64,000 bases of DNA from Eubacteriaceae bacterium CHKCI004 (GTDB taxonomy: Bacteria > Bacillota > Clostridia > Lachnospirales > Lachnospiraceae): assembly GCA_900016875.1 (NCBI GenBank), contig FCNR01000040.1, positions 21,357-85,356 of the forward strand, read 5' to 3'. The notes beneath the pieces are model-generated. The model saw only the letters and a list, made by a program, of their open reading frames with translations. It searched no databases and was not told the origin of the DNA. Made by a program: the position numbers and the translations under genes. Below, one piece after another: positions 8,028 through 17,303 of the stretch (position 1 is the first letter of the stretch; each line of letters opens with the position of its first letter).

Positions 8028-8816
8028 TCAGTTTTCCAGCCCTCTCTTACGGAGCACTTTCTTTTCTATCGTGCGGAAGATCGCCTGGTCGATGAAGATA
8101 CCCACCAGAACGATCACTACCATAACAAGCATAACCTGGTTGATGTCCGCGAGGTTTCGTCCGGTGATCAGGGTCTGGCCCAGTCCGATGGAAGTGGTCA
8201 TGACCTCGCCGCTCATCAGCGCTCTCCATGCAAAGGACCATCCCTGCTTCATGCCGGCGATGAGTTCCGGCAGACAGGCCGGGAATACAACCTTACGGTA
8301 GATCTGTTTCTGATTGGCTCCCATGGTCAGCGCCGCCTTCTTATAAATCGGAGGCACATTGTTGATGGCATTATCCACGGCGATGGAGATGCTGAAGGCT
8401 GATCCCATCACAACAACGAAAACGATGGCTGTCTGGGTCAGGCCGAACCAGAGAATGGAAAACGGCACCCAGCAGACGCTCGGCAGTGTCTGTACGCCCA
8501 TGACCAGCGGCCGGAGATTCCGGTGAAGGAATCCAAAATGGTTCATTAAGATACCGAGGATTCCGCCAAGTACCAGCGAGATCGCATAACCGATGGCGCC
8601 TCTCAGGAGGCTGTAGCCGATGGCGGACAGCAGGCTGCCATCGCTCATCAGATCAACGAAGCTTTCCCAGACGCCGGCCGGCGACGGCATGGCGTAGGCT
8701 TTCCAGATGGACAGGCCGTCCACGCCGACCATATATATCAGCTGCCAGAGGACGACGATGGCCGCCAGAAATAAAAGTTCCTGTATGACTGTTGCTTTCA
8801 GACTTCTTTTTTTCAT
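8028..8816 (-). CDS. ABC importer permease, NitT/TauT family (SsuC/TauC-like)
   Basis: This is an integral membrane permease of 262 residues with about six membrane segments. The BPD_transp_1 signature region (AALTMGANQKQIYRKVVFPACLPELIAG) is the EAA loop that docks on the ATPase. Family members import sulfonates, nitrate, cyanate, thiamine precursors or riboflavin. It overlaps the ATPase gene by four bases. Substrate cannot be read from the sequence. Confidence 0.85.
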   Translation of the reverse strand: MKKRSLKATVIQELLFLAAIVVLWQLIYMVGVDGLSIWKAYAMPSPAGVWESFVDLMSDGSLLSAIGYSLLRGAIGYAISLVLGGILGILMNHFGFLHRNLRPLVMGVQTLPSVCWVPFSILWFGLTQTAIVFVVVMGSAFSISIAVDNAINNVPPIYKKAALTMGANQKQIYRKVVFPACLPELIAGMKQGWSFAWRALMSGEVMTTSIGLGQTLITGRNLADINQVMLVMVVIVLVGIFIDQAIFRTIEKKVLRKRGLEN

Positions 8817-9562
8817 GCGTTCTCATCCTCCCCCTGTATCTCATCTAAAATTTTATGACGATACTCAATGAACTTCTCGTCATAAACATGTCTTGGCCGT
8901 TCCAGCTCCACATTTACAATGTTGCGGATGCAGCCTTTCGTGGCGGACATCACCGCGATGCGGTCGCCCAGGAAAACGGCCTCCTCCACACTGTGGGTAA
9001 TAAAGAAAATGGTCTTTTGGGTCTGCATCCAGATCTCCTGCAGCTCCTTGCGCAGACGGTTGGATGTCTGCTTGTCAAGGGCGGAAAACGGTTCATCCAT
9101 CAGAAGAATTTCCGAATCCATGGTAAACGCTCTTGCCAGAGCCACTCGCTGGCGCATACCGCCGGAAAGCTGATGAATGGCGTATTCGCGATAATCGTTA
9201 AGCTGCATCATCTCCAGATACTTGTCTGCTCTTCTCTCCTGCTCTTCTTTCGGAACGCCGGTCATCTCCATACCGAACTTCACATTCTGGATGACGTTGA
9301 GCCAAGGGAACAGCGCATGTTCCTGAAACATGACCGTGCGGTCCGCTCCCGGTCCGGTGACCGGCTTTCCATTGAGAAGAATCTCTCCGGAGGTTGGCTT
9401 TTCCAGGCCGGCGATGAGATTCAGCAAAGTACTCTTGCCGCATCCGCTTCGTCCGACCACGCAGAGAAATTCGCCCTGTTTTATCTCCAAATCCACATTT
9501 TTTAACGTCGCCTGATTGGTGTCGTCAAAGGTTTTGCTCACATTTTTTAAAACTAATGACAT
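8813..9562 (-). CDS. ABC importer ATP-binding protein, NitT/TauT family
   Basis: This is the ATPase of the importer, 249 residues from the ATG at 9562, chosen because AAGGA lies seven bases upstream; the start nine codons earlier lacks a ribosome site. Walker A (GRSGCGKST), the signature (LSGGMRQR), Walker B (ILLMDEP) and the switch His (FITHS) are all present. It sits between the binding-protein and permease genes and overlaps the latter. Confidence 0.88.
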   Translation of the reverse strand: MSLVLKNVSKTFDDTNQATLKNVDLEIKQGEFLCVVGRSGCGKSTLLNLIAGLEKPTSGEILLNGKPVTGPGADRTVMFQEHALFPWLNVIQNVKFGMEMTGVPKEEQERRADKYLEMMQLNDYREYAIHQLSGGMRQRVALARAFTMDSEILLMDEPFSALDKQTSNRLRKELQEIWMQTQKTIFFITHSVEEAVFLGDRIAVMSATKGCIRNIVNVELERPRHVYDEKFIEYRHKILDEIQGEDENA

Positions 9563-9636
9563 GGGATCGTCCTTTCTATCTTTTTTCATTAAAATCTCAG
9601 GACCGCATTATGCAATCCTGAGAATATCACTGTCTG

Positions 9637-10641
9637 TTATTCCGCCGACTGCTCCACGGTGACGATCAGATTATCTCCCGGCAGTTCATCGATAAATTCT
9701 TCATCAAGAGAAATCTGCGCGAAATCATTCATGGCGTCCTGATTAATGTCTGTGGAGACGATGATTTTCTGGAAGGCGCTGGTCAGCACATCAAGCTCCA
9801 GGGATTTGCCCGTGGCCGCGTTGATCTCATCGTTGATGGTCTGGGCTGCCGTTGTCATATCGGCGTTGATAGCTTCTGTTGCCGCTTCGTGCTGCGCGAG
9901 AAACTCATTGACAATGTCCGGATGCTCTTCCATAAATTCATTTCTTACTACCACAACTGCCACCGGATAGTCGCCGTTCATGTAAAGCTCATTATAATCG
10001 AGCACGATTTCCGCGCCGCCCTTTACAAGCTCTGAACCCCACGGCTCCGGCACAACGGCCGCGTCAATGTTGCCCTGGTCCATCATGTTCTGCACATCGG
10101 CGTTTTCCACGGCGGTGACTGTGACAGTGCCGCCCTCTTCCACGGTGGACAGGCCATTGTCAGACAGAAGTTTTAATAAGCAAAGATGCTGCGTGTTTCC
10201 AATCTGCGGAATGGCGACCGTCTTTCCGTCCAGATCAGCCACAGAGTGGATATCCGAACCGGCTGCTTTCACAAGAACCGCACCTGCCTGCGTTGCACCG
10301 GAGATAACAGAAACATCTCCTTCGGAATTGACATTGGCGCTGATGGCCGGCACCGGTCCAATGTATCCGATGTCAATGTCACCGGAAAACAGCGCTTCCA
10401 CCTCGGCAGGCCCCGCGTTAAAAGCGGTCCAGCTCACGTTAACGTCATCGCCCAGATTCTCTTCCAATGTTCCGTTGGCCTTCATATATAATGCCTGCGC
10501 ATGGGTTACGTTATTGAAATATCCGATGTTCACATCCGTGCTTCCATCACTGTTTCCTCCGCCGCCGCATCCTGCCAGTCCGGCCATGGCTGCGATGATT
10601 GCCGCTGCTGCTACTATCTTTTTTAATCCTTTTATTCTCAT
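9637..10641 (-). CDS. ABC importer substrate-binding lipoprotein, NitT/TauT (SsuA-like)
   Basis: This is a secreted lipoprotein of 334 residues. The start at 10641 (MRIKGLKKIV) follows GGAGG by five bases. The lipobox LAGC places lipid on Cys25, followed by a Gly/Ser linker. The body carries the SsuA/NMT1 pattern (IGYFNNVTHAQALY; AIPQIGNTQHL; VVPEPWGSELV), typical of binding proteins for alkanesulfonates, taurine or related small anions. It is first gene of the operon and divergent from a LacI-type regulator, which is an unusual controller for this class. Confidence 0.85.
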   Translation of the reverse strand: MRIKGLKKIVAAAAIIAAMAGLAGCGGGGNSDGSTDVNIGYFNNVTHAQALYMKANGTLEENLGDDVNVSWTAFNAGPAEVEALFSGDIDIGYIGPVPAISANVNSEGDVSVISGATQAGAVLVKAAGSDIHSVADLDGKTVAIPQIGNTQHLCLLKLLSDNGLSTVEEGGTVTVTAVENADVQNMMDQGNIDAAVVPEPWGSELVKGGAEIVLDYNELYMNGDYPVAVVVVRNEFMEEHPDIVNEFLAQHEAATEAINADMTTAAQTINDEINAATGKSLELDVLTSAFQKIIVSTDINQDAMNDFAQISLDEEFIDELPGDNLIVTVEQSAE

Positions 10642-10722
10642 GATAACCTCCACTTTTTTTGCAATGTTTTTAACTTACCTATATCTTATGCAAAAACAGT
10701 TTTTCTCACAACTGGCATTTTT

Positions 10723-10734
10723 GAAAACGTTTTC
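10723..10734. promoter_or_regulatory. LacI-type operator, importer side
   Basis: GAAAACGTTTTC is a perfect 12-base palindrome with the central CG typical of LacI/GalR-family operators. It lies 82 bases upstream of the binding-protein start. A near copy occurs 97 bases away on the regulator side. Confidence 0.7.
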
Positions 10735-10819
10735 TATTCATTTTTGTTGATTTTATAAGGTTTTTCCTGTATACTTAAACAAAATAAAATGTATTCCATC
10801 TTTTATATCGCATTTTTGT

Positions 10820-10831
10820 GATAACGTTTTC
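10820..10831. promoter_or_regulatory. LacI-type operator, regulator side
   Basis: GATAACGTTTTC (within TGATAACGTTTTCA) matches the first operator at 11 of 12 positions and lies 21 bases before the lacI-family start codon. It suggests autoregulation together with control of the divergent importer, possibly by looping. Confidence 0.65.
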
Positions 10832-10851
10832 AAATCCAACAGGAGGTTTCT

Positions 10852-11886
10852 ATGTCATTAAAAGAAATCGCAAAACGTGCGGGAACATCCGTCTCCACGG
10901 TCTCCCGCGTATTAAATAATGAAAATTATAAGTGCTCTGACGCCGAGCTGGAGAAACGCATCTGGCAGGCGGCGCAGGAGCTTCGATATCTTCCCAACGC
11001 GGCGGCAAGGGCGCTGCAAAAGGGCGGCGATCAGCAGGCCGCGTCCAAAGAACATACCTATTGTTTTGATATTTTTCTCACCCGTTTTCCTTCTCTTGAC
11101 CAGGATCTGTTCTTCCGCGAGCTTTATGACGCGCTGAAGAAGGAGCTCTTGAAGCAGCGCTGTCTGCTGGGCAGGCTTCTGACCGTGCCGGACATCACCA
11201 CCATGATGAACGCTTCCACGCCCTTCGCCGGCAACACTCCTCACGCGGACGGACTGATTCTTCTTGGAAAATGTCCTTCGGAGCTGATCTCTCCACTGAA
11301 AAATTACTATCATCATCTGGTGGGCATCGACCGGAATCCGACGGACTTTGACTACGACGAGGTGGTGTGCAGCGGTACCGCAGCCGCCGTGACCGCCATG
11401 AATTACCTGATCTCCCTGGGACATAAAAAAATCGCCTACATAGGAGACTGCTCCTATGAGGCGAGATATATCGGTTATTATCAATCATTGATCAATCACA
11501 ATCTGCCGCTGGATTATTCGAACATTTATCCCACCAGCCAGACCAGGCAGGAGGGAATGCAGATGATGCAGGTGATCTTACAGAAAAAGGAACTGCCCTC
11601 CGCCATCTTCTGCGCCAATGACAGCACCGCCTTGGGCGTCTTTGACTGCCTGAAAAAGCACCGCAAACGGGGATACATTCCTTCGGTGATCTCCATCGAC
11701 AACATCCAGGAATCCGAGGAGACGAAGCCTATGCTCACCACCATCGATATTCCCAAAAAAGAGATGGCCCATCACGCAGTCCTGCTGCTCCTTGACCATA
11801 TCGGAGGCGGCCACAAAGACGCCGTGCGGCTGGAACTTCCCTGCCGGCTCATCGTCCGGGAGAGCTGTTCCTACTGCGCCGGATAG
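10852..11886 (+). CDS. LacI/GalR-family transcriptional regulator
   Basis: This 344-residue DNA-binding repressor carries the classic N-terminal helix-turn-helix with hinge (LKEIAKRAGTSVSTVSRVLNN ... YLPNAAARAL). A periplasmic-binding-protein-like effector domain follows (HKKIAYIGD; AIFCANDSTALGVFDCL; TTIDIPKKEM). AACAGGAGG lies upstream of the ATG. It faces away from the NitT/TauT importer across two palindromes of the right type, so it probably controls that importer. LacI effectors are usually sugars or nucleosides, so the ligand is an open question. Confidence 0.88.
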   Translation: MSLKEIAKRAGTSVSTVSRVLNNENYKCSDAELEKRIWQAAQELRYLPNAAARALQKGGDQQAASKEHTYCFDIFLTRFPSLDQDLFFRELYDALKKELLKQRCLLGRLLTVPDITTMMNASTPFAGNTPHADGLILLGKCPSELISPLKNYYHHLVGIDRNPTDFDYDEVVCSGTAAAVTAMNYLISLGHKKIAYIGDCSYEARYIGYYQSLINHNLPLDYSNIYPTSQTRQEGMQMMQVILQKKELPSAIFCANDSTALGVFDCLKKHRKRGYIPSVISIDNIQESEETKPMLTTIDIPKKEMAHHAVLLLLDHIGGGHKDAVRLELPCRLIVRESCSYCAG

Positions 11887-11907
11887 AAAAATACGTTAAA
11901 CCGCCGC

Positions 11908-14520
11908 TTATCCATTGAACCTCCGCAGCCGTTCCACCACGCTCTCCTTCTTGAAGAACCGGAAGGAAATCGCCGGCACGAAAGCGCCGAGGATCAGCAG
12001 AACCGGGAATACACAAAGCATCGGCACGATGGTGAAATGGTATTTCATAAACCACAGACCTCCGGACAGTACCCGCAGCGCCGTGCAGGAAAACAGGCAG
12101 CCAAATACCAGAGAAAATGCAATGGTGGCAATGGCATAGTACAACCCTTCCAGTATGAGCATCCGCCGCAGCTGCCGTTTCGTCATACCGATGGCTTCCA
12201 GCATGGCAAACTCACCCTGTCTGGTGACGATTCCCGTGAGGATGGAATTCACAAAGTTCAGCGCGCCGATAATTCCTATGACAAAGGACAATGCGCCGCC
12301 GATCAGAGTGAACAGACCGATCACGCCGTCAAACTGATCCAGCCAGTAGCCTTTGGACTCAAAGTCCATGGTCGGCTCTGCCTGTGAGGTGTATTCTTCC
12401 AGGGCAGATGCGATTGCTGCTTCTTTATCATCATCGGCATTAAAAGAAAAGCACATGAGGAACTGGTCAGACGCCATCTCCTTAAACACATCGGCAGGAA
12501 CGTAATAACAAAACGGCGTCATAAAGCTGCGGTTGCTCAGCGCATAACTATTGTCTTTGATGAGCGCCAGCACCTCAAACTCCCTGGTCCTTCCGTCGCC
12601 ATAGGTGAGCGTCACTTTGTCGCCCGGCTGATGGACGATGGTTTCTTCCTCTACATTTCCATAATCGTCAGTCCCCACACTGACCAGCATATACTTTCCG
12701 GTCGCCATCTTTTCTTTCAGGGTCTCCAGATCGGACTCTCCTTTGTACACCTCTATAATAGAATAGAAGAAATCTTCCATGCCATAAAAAGACGTCAGCC
12801 AGTTCTCCTCATCTAAATGATTGAGCTCCACGATTTCTCCGCCAAAATTCTGGCCTGGCTGTCCATCTGCCGTTCTCGGGAAATAGTCCGGCGGCGTCCA
12901 GGAATCCTTGCGGAGCCCGATCATCTGCGTCATATACAGCCGGCCTCCGGTCTGGTAGCCATCCAGGGACTTGCAGTAATCCACAAACGTTTCTGTTACA
13001 TTTTCTTCACTGATCGTCTCCTCATCCGCCCCTGAGTATCCGCTCATCACATTGAAATACGCCGCATTGGCCACCTGAAAGTCCGTCGAGACAAATCTCT
13101 TAAGATACGTGTCCAGATCAAAGGAATGGGTGAGCGTGAACACGCTGTTCAGCAGAATGATCGCCAGCGACAGAGAGCAGACCACCAGCACCGTCCGCTT
13201 CTTGTTCCGGCCCAGGTTGGACAGCGCCATCTTCGGAAGCTTCCCGCCGTTGGTGGAATTCTTGCTCTTCTTCCTGCCTCCGGCACTGTCGGTATATCGG
13301 ACCGCCTCCACCGGAGAAACCTTCGCCGCAATGCGAGCCGGCTTTCCGGTGGATATCCAGACCGTAAAGAGCGTAAATACCGCCGAGCCGATGAAAATCA
13401 GCGGATGAATGGATACCGACACATCATTTCCCGTAAAAGAGGTCATGGCCATCATCTGCGGCAGGATTCCCTTTCCGATCAGATAACCGAAAATCAGTCC
13501 GAACGGAATCCCCATGATGCCAAGCCGCAGCGCCTGACGGCGGATGATCTTCTTGATCTGCCGTCCCGTGGCGCCGATGGTCTTCAGCAGACCGTAATAG
13601 TGAATATCCCGGATGACGGAAATCTGAAAAATGTTATAAATGATCAGGTAGCCAGTCAGAATAATGAGCAGAAGTCCTCCCACGACAGCTCCGATGGTCA
13701 TCGGGTCCGACTCGGCGCTTCCCGATACGTACGCCCAGTTTGCATTGCTCGCCACATAATCGGGACTGGATTCGTCCGTGGAATAGCCGGCATTCTCGAT
13801 GACTTTGTCAAGCTTCTCCTGAATGGAAAATGAGTTGGCAAATGTAATGTCCATGCGGATGGTTCCTGTGAGGGAATAATCCTGATCGTACGTGTAGACC
13901 AGTTCATCGGCGTGGGCGTCAAGATACGCTTCGGACACGATGGCAAAACCGACATCCAGGGCCGGGTCCGCTTTTGTCACACCGGCAATCGTAAATGTAC
14001 GCTCGGTCACCTCCTGGTCCGTCGTTTTGACCCGGAGCTTCAGCGTCACCTGCTGCCCTGCCTTCGGCTCCATCCCCAGAAGCTCCATGGACATGTCATC
14101 CATCAAAATCTCATCGGCCGCCTCCGGCGCCCGTCCGTCTATGATATCGACAAAACAGTGTTCATAATGATACTCCGGATAATACCAGGCCTCCATGTGC
14201 CGCTTCAGAAATTCTTCGTTCTCCACACCGTCGGCCACCAGTATACAGTCTGCCGCCTCCACGATGGAAGGATCCTGGCTCAGTTTCTCATACTGCTCTC
14301 TCGTGATATTTTTGATTACTCCGTGATTATCGCCGCCGGACTGTCGCATGGTTTCCCTCTGAAAGTTCTCCACCGTACCGATTCCCAGTGTAAACAACGT
14401 GGTAAACAGCATGGCTGTGAGGGCAATGGCTATGACCGCGATAATATTTCTCGTCCTGGCCTCCCGGAAGCTTCTGTCCGACAGCCGCCGGATAACTTTC
14501 TTGTTTTTCACTTTACGCAT
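11908..14520 (-). CDS. FtsX/MacB-type ABC transporter permease
   Basis: This is a large membrane protein of 870 residues from the ATG at 14520 ([14 protein letters not shown]). A start 24 codons earlier would lie deep in the ATPase gene; this one follows GGTGGTGAG. The layout is one N-terminal membrane segment, a long extracellular domain, three membrane segments (FtsX domain 1), a second extracellular domain and a final three-segment FtsX domain. Proteins of this type export peptides or lipoproteins, or act in mechanotransmission and antibiotic sensing. It overlaps the ATPase gene by eight bases. Confidence 0.87.
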   Translation of the reverse strand: MRKVKNKKVIRRLSDRSFREARTRNIIAVIAIALTAMLFTTLFTLGIGTVENFQRETMRQSGGDNHGVIKNITREQYEKLSQDPSIVEAADCILVADGVENEEFLKRHMEAWYYPEYHYEHCFVDIIDGRAPEAADEILMDDMSMELLGMEPKAGQQVTLKLRVKTTDQEVTERTFTIAGVTKADPALDVGFAIVSEAYLDAHADELVYTYDQDYSLTGTIRMDITFANSFSIQEKLDKVIENAGYSTDESSPDYVASNANWAYVSGSAESDPMTIGAVVGGLLLIILTGYLIIYNIFQISVIRDIHYYGLLKTIGATGRQIKKIIRRQALRLGIMGIPFGLIFGYLIGKGILPQMMAMTSFTGNDVSVSIHPLIFIGSAVFTLFTVWISTGKPARIAAKVSPVEAVRYTDSAGGRKKSKNSTNGGKLPKMALSNLGRNKKRTVLVVCSLSLAIILLNSVFTLTHSFDLDTYLKRFVSTDFQVANAAYFNVMSGYSGADEETISEENVTETFVDYCKSLDGYQTGGRLYMTQMIGLRKDSWTPPDYFPRTADGQPGQNFGGEIVELNHLDEENWLTSFYGMEDFFYSIIEVYKGESDLETLKEKMATGKYMLVSVGTDDYGNVEEETIVHQPGDKVTLTYGDGRTREFEVLALIKDNSYALSNRSFMTPFCYYVPADVFKEMASDQFLMCFSFNADDDKEAAIASALEEYTSQAEPTMDFESKGYWLDQFDGVIGLFTLIGGALSFVIGIIGALNFVNSILTGIVTRQGEFAMLEAIGMTKRQLRRMLILEGLYYAIATIAFSLVFGCLFSCTALRVLSGGLWFMKYHFTIVPMLCVFPVLLILGAFVPAISFRFFKKESVVERLRRFNG

Positions 14521-15193
14521 CCTGCTCACCACCTTTAATCTTTCCGTCCTCAATACGCACGATTCGGTCGGCAAGCTGCGCGATCTCCTCATTATGAGTG
14601 ATCATCACGATGGTCTGGCTGAATTTCTCTCCCGTAACCTTCAAAAGACTCAGCACATCCTGACTCGTTTTCGTGTCCAAATTCCCAGTCGGCTCATCAC
14701 ATAAGAGTATCGCAGGCTTCGTAGCCAGCGCCCGGGCGATGGCCACCCGCTGCTGCTGCCCGCCGGAAAGCTGGTTCGGCATACTGTGCAGCCTCTCTTT
14801 CAGCCCCAGCACTTCCGCCACCTGCTCCACATACTCCGTGTCCACCTCATTTCCATCAAGCTCAATGGGCAGCACAATATTTTCATAGACATTCAGCACC
14901 GGCACCAGATTATAGCTCTGGAACACAAAACCGATCTTCCTGCGCCGGAAAATGCACAGCGCATCCTCCTTCAGCCCGGAAATATCTTTCCCGTCCACAA
15001 ACACGCTGCCCTCCGTAGGATAATCCAGACCTCCCAGCATATGGAGCAGCGTGGACTTTCCGCTGCCGCTGGTACCCACGATAGCCACAAACTCTCCCCT
15101 GTCAACAGTCAGATTCACACCGTCCAGCGCCTTCACCAGACTCTCCCCGCTGCCGTAATACTTTTTCAGATTCTCTGTACGCAAAACTTTCAT
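14513..15193 (-). CDS. MacB/LolD-type ABC transporter ATPase
   Basis: This is the ATPase partner of the FtsX-type permease, about 226 residues from the ATG at 15193 ([18 protein letters not shown]), the start seen in relatives. Starts at 15244 and 15298 in the same frame are possible but have weak ribosome sites. Walker A (GTSGSGKST), signature (LSGGQQQR), Walker B (ILLCDEP) and the H-loop (MITHNEE) are intact. It is the first gene of a two-gene operon. Confidence 0.87.
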   Translation of the reverse strand: MKVLRTENLKKYYGSGESLVKALDGVNLTVDRGEFVAIVGTSGSGKSTLLHMLGGLDYPTEGSVFVDGKDISGLKEDALCIFRRRKIGFVFQSYNLVPVLNVYENIVLPIELDGNEVDTEYVEQVAEVLGLKERLHSMPNQLSGGQQQRVAIARALATKPAILLCDEPTGNLDTKTSQDVLSLLKVTGEKFSQTIVMITHNEEIAQLADRIVRIEDGKIKGGEQDA

Positions 15194-15427
15194 AACCTTC
15201 GCCTTCCCTTCCTTGCTTTCTTTACTCTGTACTAATTCTAACATTTCATTCTTACCACAATCTTTCCGGAATCTAACAGATGTGAAAGAATGAGACATTC
15301 TTTATCGGAACCTTCCCACAGAAATCCCTTTCTTTTCCAATTAAATCAAATTATAATATAAATAGATATAGACTTTATACTTATAATATGTTATAAATAA
15401 TATCACAAATAAAAGGAGGTGAATACT

Positions 15428-16186
15428 ATGTCACTGACGAATGATGACTTAAACACACTCCAGACAATGATGGAAACACTGCTCCATCGGGAACTGACAC
15501 CAATGAAAGAAGACATCCGGTCGCTGAAAGAGGACGTGACAGAGCTTAAAACCGACGTCGCAGAGCTGAAGACTGATGTCACGGTTCTGAAATCCAATGT
15601 CGCGGAACTCAAGACTGATGTCGCAGTTCTGAAATCCGACGTCGCGGAACTTAAGACTGACGTCGCGGTTCTGAAATCCGACGTCACGGAACTCAAGACT
15701 GACGTCGCGGTTCTGAAATCTGATGTTGCAGAACTTAAGACTGATGTCGCGGTTCTAAAAGCTGATGTGGCGGAACTTAAGGAAACTACCGAGATTCTGA
15801 AAGCTGACGTGGCGGAACTGAAATCCGATGTCATGGTTCTCAAAACTGATGTCGCTGAACTCAAGGATACTACCGAAATTCTGAAAACTGACGTTGCTGA
15901 GCTGAAAACCAATGTCGCTGTTCTTCAAACTGATGTTTCAGAACTCAAGGATACGTCCGATGTTTTAACACACGATGTCTCTGATCTAAACACTTTCTCC
16001 AGAGAGGCCAGAGAAGAGATGCGAAGGCTCAATTATAAAATCACGCTGACCAATCAGAAAATAGACGACTTGAGACTGGATTTTGATATTTTCAAAGCCA
16101 GTGTAAAAAGAGAGTTCCATTCACTGAACGACAAAATGGATACCGTGATTGAAGTCTTGCGTGAAAGGGAGATGCTGCCACAGTAG
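15428..16186 (+). CDS. Heptad-repeat coiled-coil protein of unknown function
   Basis: This is a 252-residue protein beginning MSLTNDDLNTLQTMMETLL after AAGGAGGTG. Residues 37-190 consist of about 22 tandem heptads of the form V-A-E/V-L-K-T/S-D, alternating so that the true period is 14 residues. Leu and Val occupy the core positions, predicting a long parallel coiled coil. A non-repetitive helical C-terminus follows (IDDLRLDFDIFKASVKREF ... VIEVLREREMLPQ). There is no signal peptide or membrane segment. I do not know its function. The gene is monocistronic and ends at a terminator. Confidence 0.75.
   Translation: MSLTNDDLNTLQTMMETLLHRELTPMKEDIRSLKEDVTELKTDVAELKTDVTVLKSNVAELKTDVAVLKSDVAELKTDVAVLKSDVTELKTDVAVLKSDVAELKTDVAVLKADVAELKETTEILKADVAELKSDVMVLKTDVAELKDTTEILKTDVAELKTNVAVLQTDVSELKDTSDVLTHDVSDLNTFSREAREEMRRLNYKITLTNQKIDDLRLDFDIFKASVKREFHSLNDKMDTVIEVLREREMLPQ
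15536..15997 (+). repeat. 21/42-base tandem coding repeat
   Basis: The DNA encoding the heptads is itself repetitive, with a 42-base unit built on GTTCTGAAATCCGACGTC-GCGGAACTTAAGACTGAC-type halves. The middle copies are nearly identical, while those at the 3' end have drifted. This predicts copy-number change by slippage between strains. Confidence 0.8.
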
Positions 16187-16220
16187 GCAGAGAAGAGGTA
16201 CTTAATCAACATTAAGAATT

Positions 16221-16270
16221 GCGCTGTCCCTGAATGAAGAAGTTCTTTCAGATCAGGGCAGCGCATTTTT
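16221..16270 (+). terminator. Terminator after the coiled-coil gene
   Basis: GCGCTGTCCCTGA pairs with TCAGGGCAGCGC (one bulged base), followed by ATTTTT. It lies 35 bases past the stop codon. Confidence 0.8.
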
Positions 16271-16282
16271 CAGTCCGGGCAA

Positions 16283-17272
16283 TCAGTCGATGGCTGTAAC
16301 TTTCTTCCGGAAGACGACATACATGGCAATGGCCGTGATGAGTGCCGCCGCAGCAATTTGCCCGATGCTCTCCTGTATAAGAGAATCTTTGGAAAGCATC
16401 ACCTGACGCAGGAAGAAAACGAGGAGGATGCTTATAATGGCGGCAGGGACAGATTTCTTGATCATGCCTGCGATAAATGACCAGAGAGATAAGATTGCGC
16501 AGGCTAAAATACTACTTCCCGCCGCAGAAGCAAATCGCGGCAAAAGTGCTGGTTGAAAGGAATCTTCCAGCATGTCAAAGGCCGCGTCTGCTCCGATGAG
16601 ATACCCGCAGCATAGCAGATACCCGGCCGCCATGGCAGCTGCTGTAAATCCTGCTATGATGATGAGTTTTGCTGCAATCAGCTGCTTTTTGTTCAGCGGG
16701 CAGGCAAACAGAATCGTGATGGTTCTGGTATTATATTCTCCAATTACAAAAGTGGCTGTGAGAACTGCCGCGTACACCAGAAACAGAAACGGTAGCAGAA
16801 TGGATGTCATCTGAAACATGGAAGCAAAACTGTCTTTCGTCTGTTCCGGTTTTGTCAGAATTGCCCGCGCAATGGCGAGACGCTGCTTCATACCCAGAGA
16901 AAACTGTGAAACCGGCTTATTTTCCGCATGATGAAGACTCACTTCCTCAAGAACCTCCCCGATACGTTCCCGGTTATGATACCCCATATAATCACAGTAC
17001 ATTTCCAGATTCTGCCGTGCCGTCATCCTGTCGTAAAAATATGGATTCTCGATGATCGATCCCATCCGTTTCAGACACTCATAACTGCGATCTGTGAGCT
17101 TTTCTCCAAAAAGATAAATCTCGCCGCTGTCCGCCGGAATCAGATTGAGGAGCATCTTCATTATCGTGCTCTTTCCGGCTCCATTGGGCCCCACGCATCC
17201 ATATATCTCCCCACGTTTTACGTGGAGGCTGACGCCGTCCACCACGGTTTTATTCTTATAGGATTTTGTCAA
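16283..17272 (-). pseudogene. Deletion-fused remnant of an ABC ATPase and its permease
   Basis: Residues 1-143 are an ABC ATPase with Walker A (GPNGAGKST, 28-36) and signature (FSLGMKQ, about 124-130), ending just before Walker B (AIARAILTKPE). The frame then passes directly into membrane protein sequence (QTKDSFASMFQMTSILLPFLF), the second half of an ABC-2-type permease with five or so membrane segments. Walker B, the switch His and the permease N-terminus are missing. The 5' end is damaged too: translation could begin only at a TTG, with an in-frame stop three codons upstream and the expected N-terminal strand missing or out of frame. It probably derives from a two-gene lantibiotic-immunity-type exporter controlled by the adjacent two-component system. 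Confidence 0.75.
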
Positions 17273-17303
17273 ATGACTCTATTCATTTTATTGCAACATA
17301 TTT

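Noticed and set aside
15403..15912. Long minus-strand reading frame rich in Ser/Thr/Val opposite the coiled-coil gene
   Set aside because: It is the antisense reading of the 21-base repeat; the plus frame has the ribosome site, heptad pattern and terminator.
15536..15997. Regular repeats considered as a CRISPR array
   Set aside because: Units are adjacent coding repeats without unique spacers and keep one reading frame.
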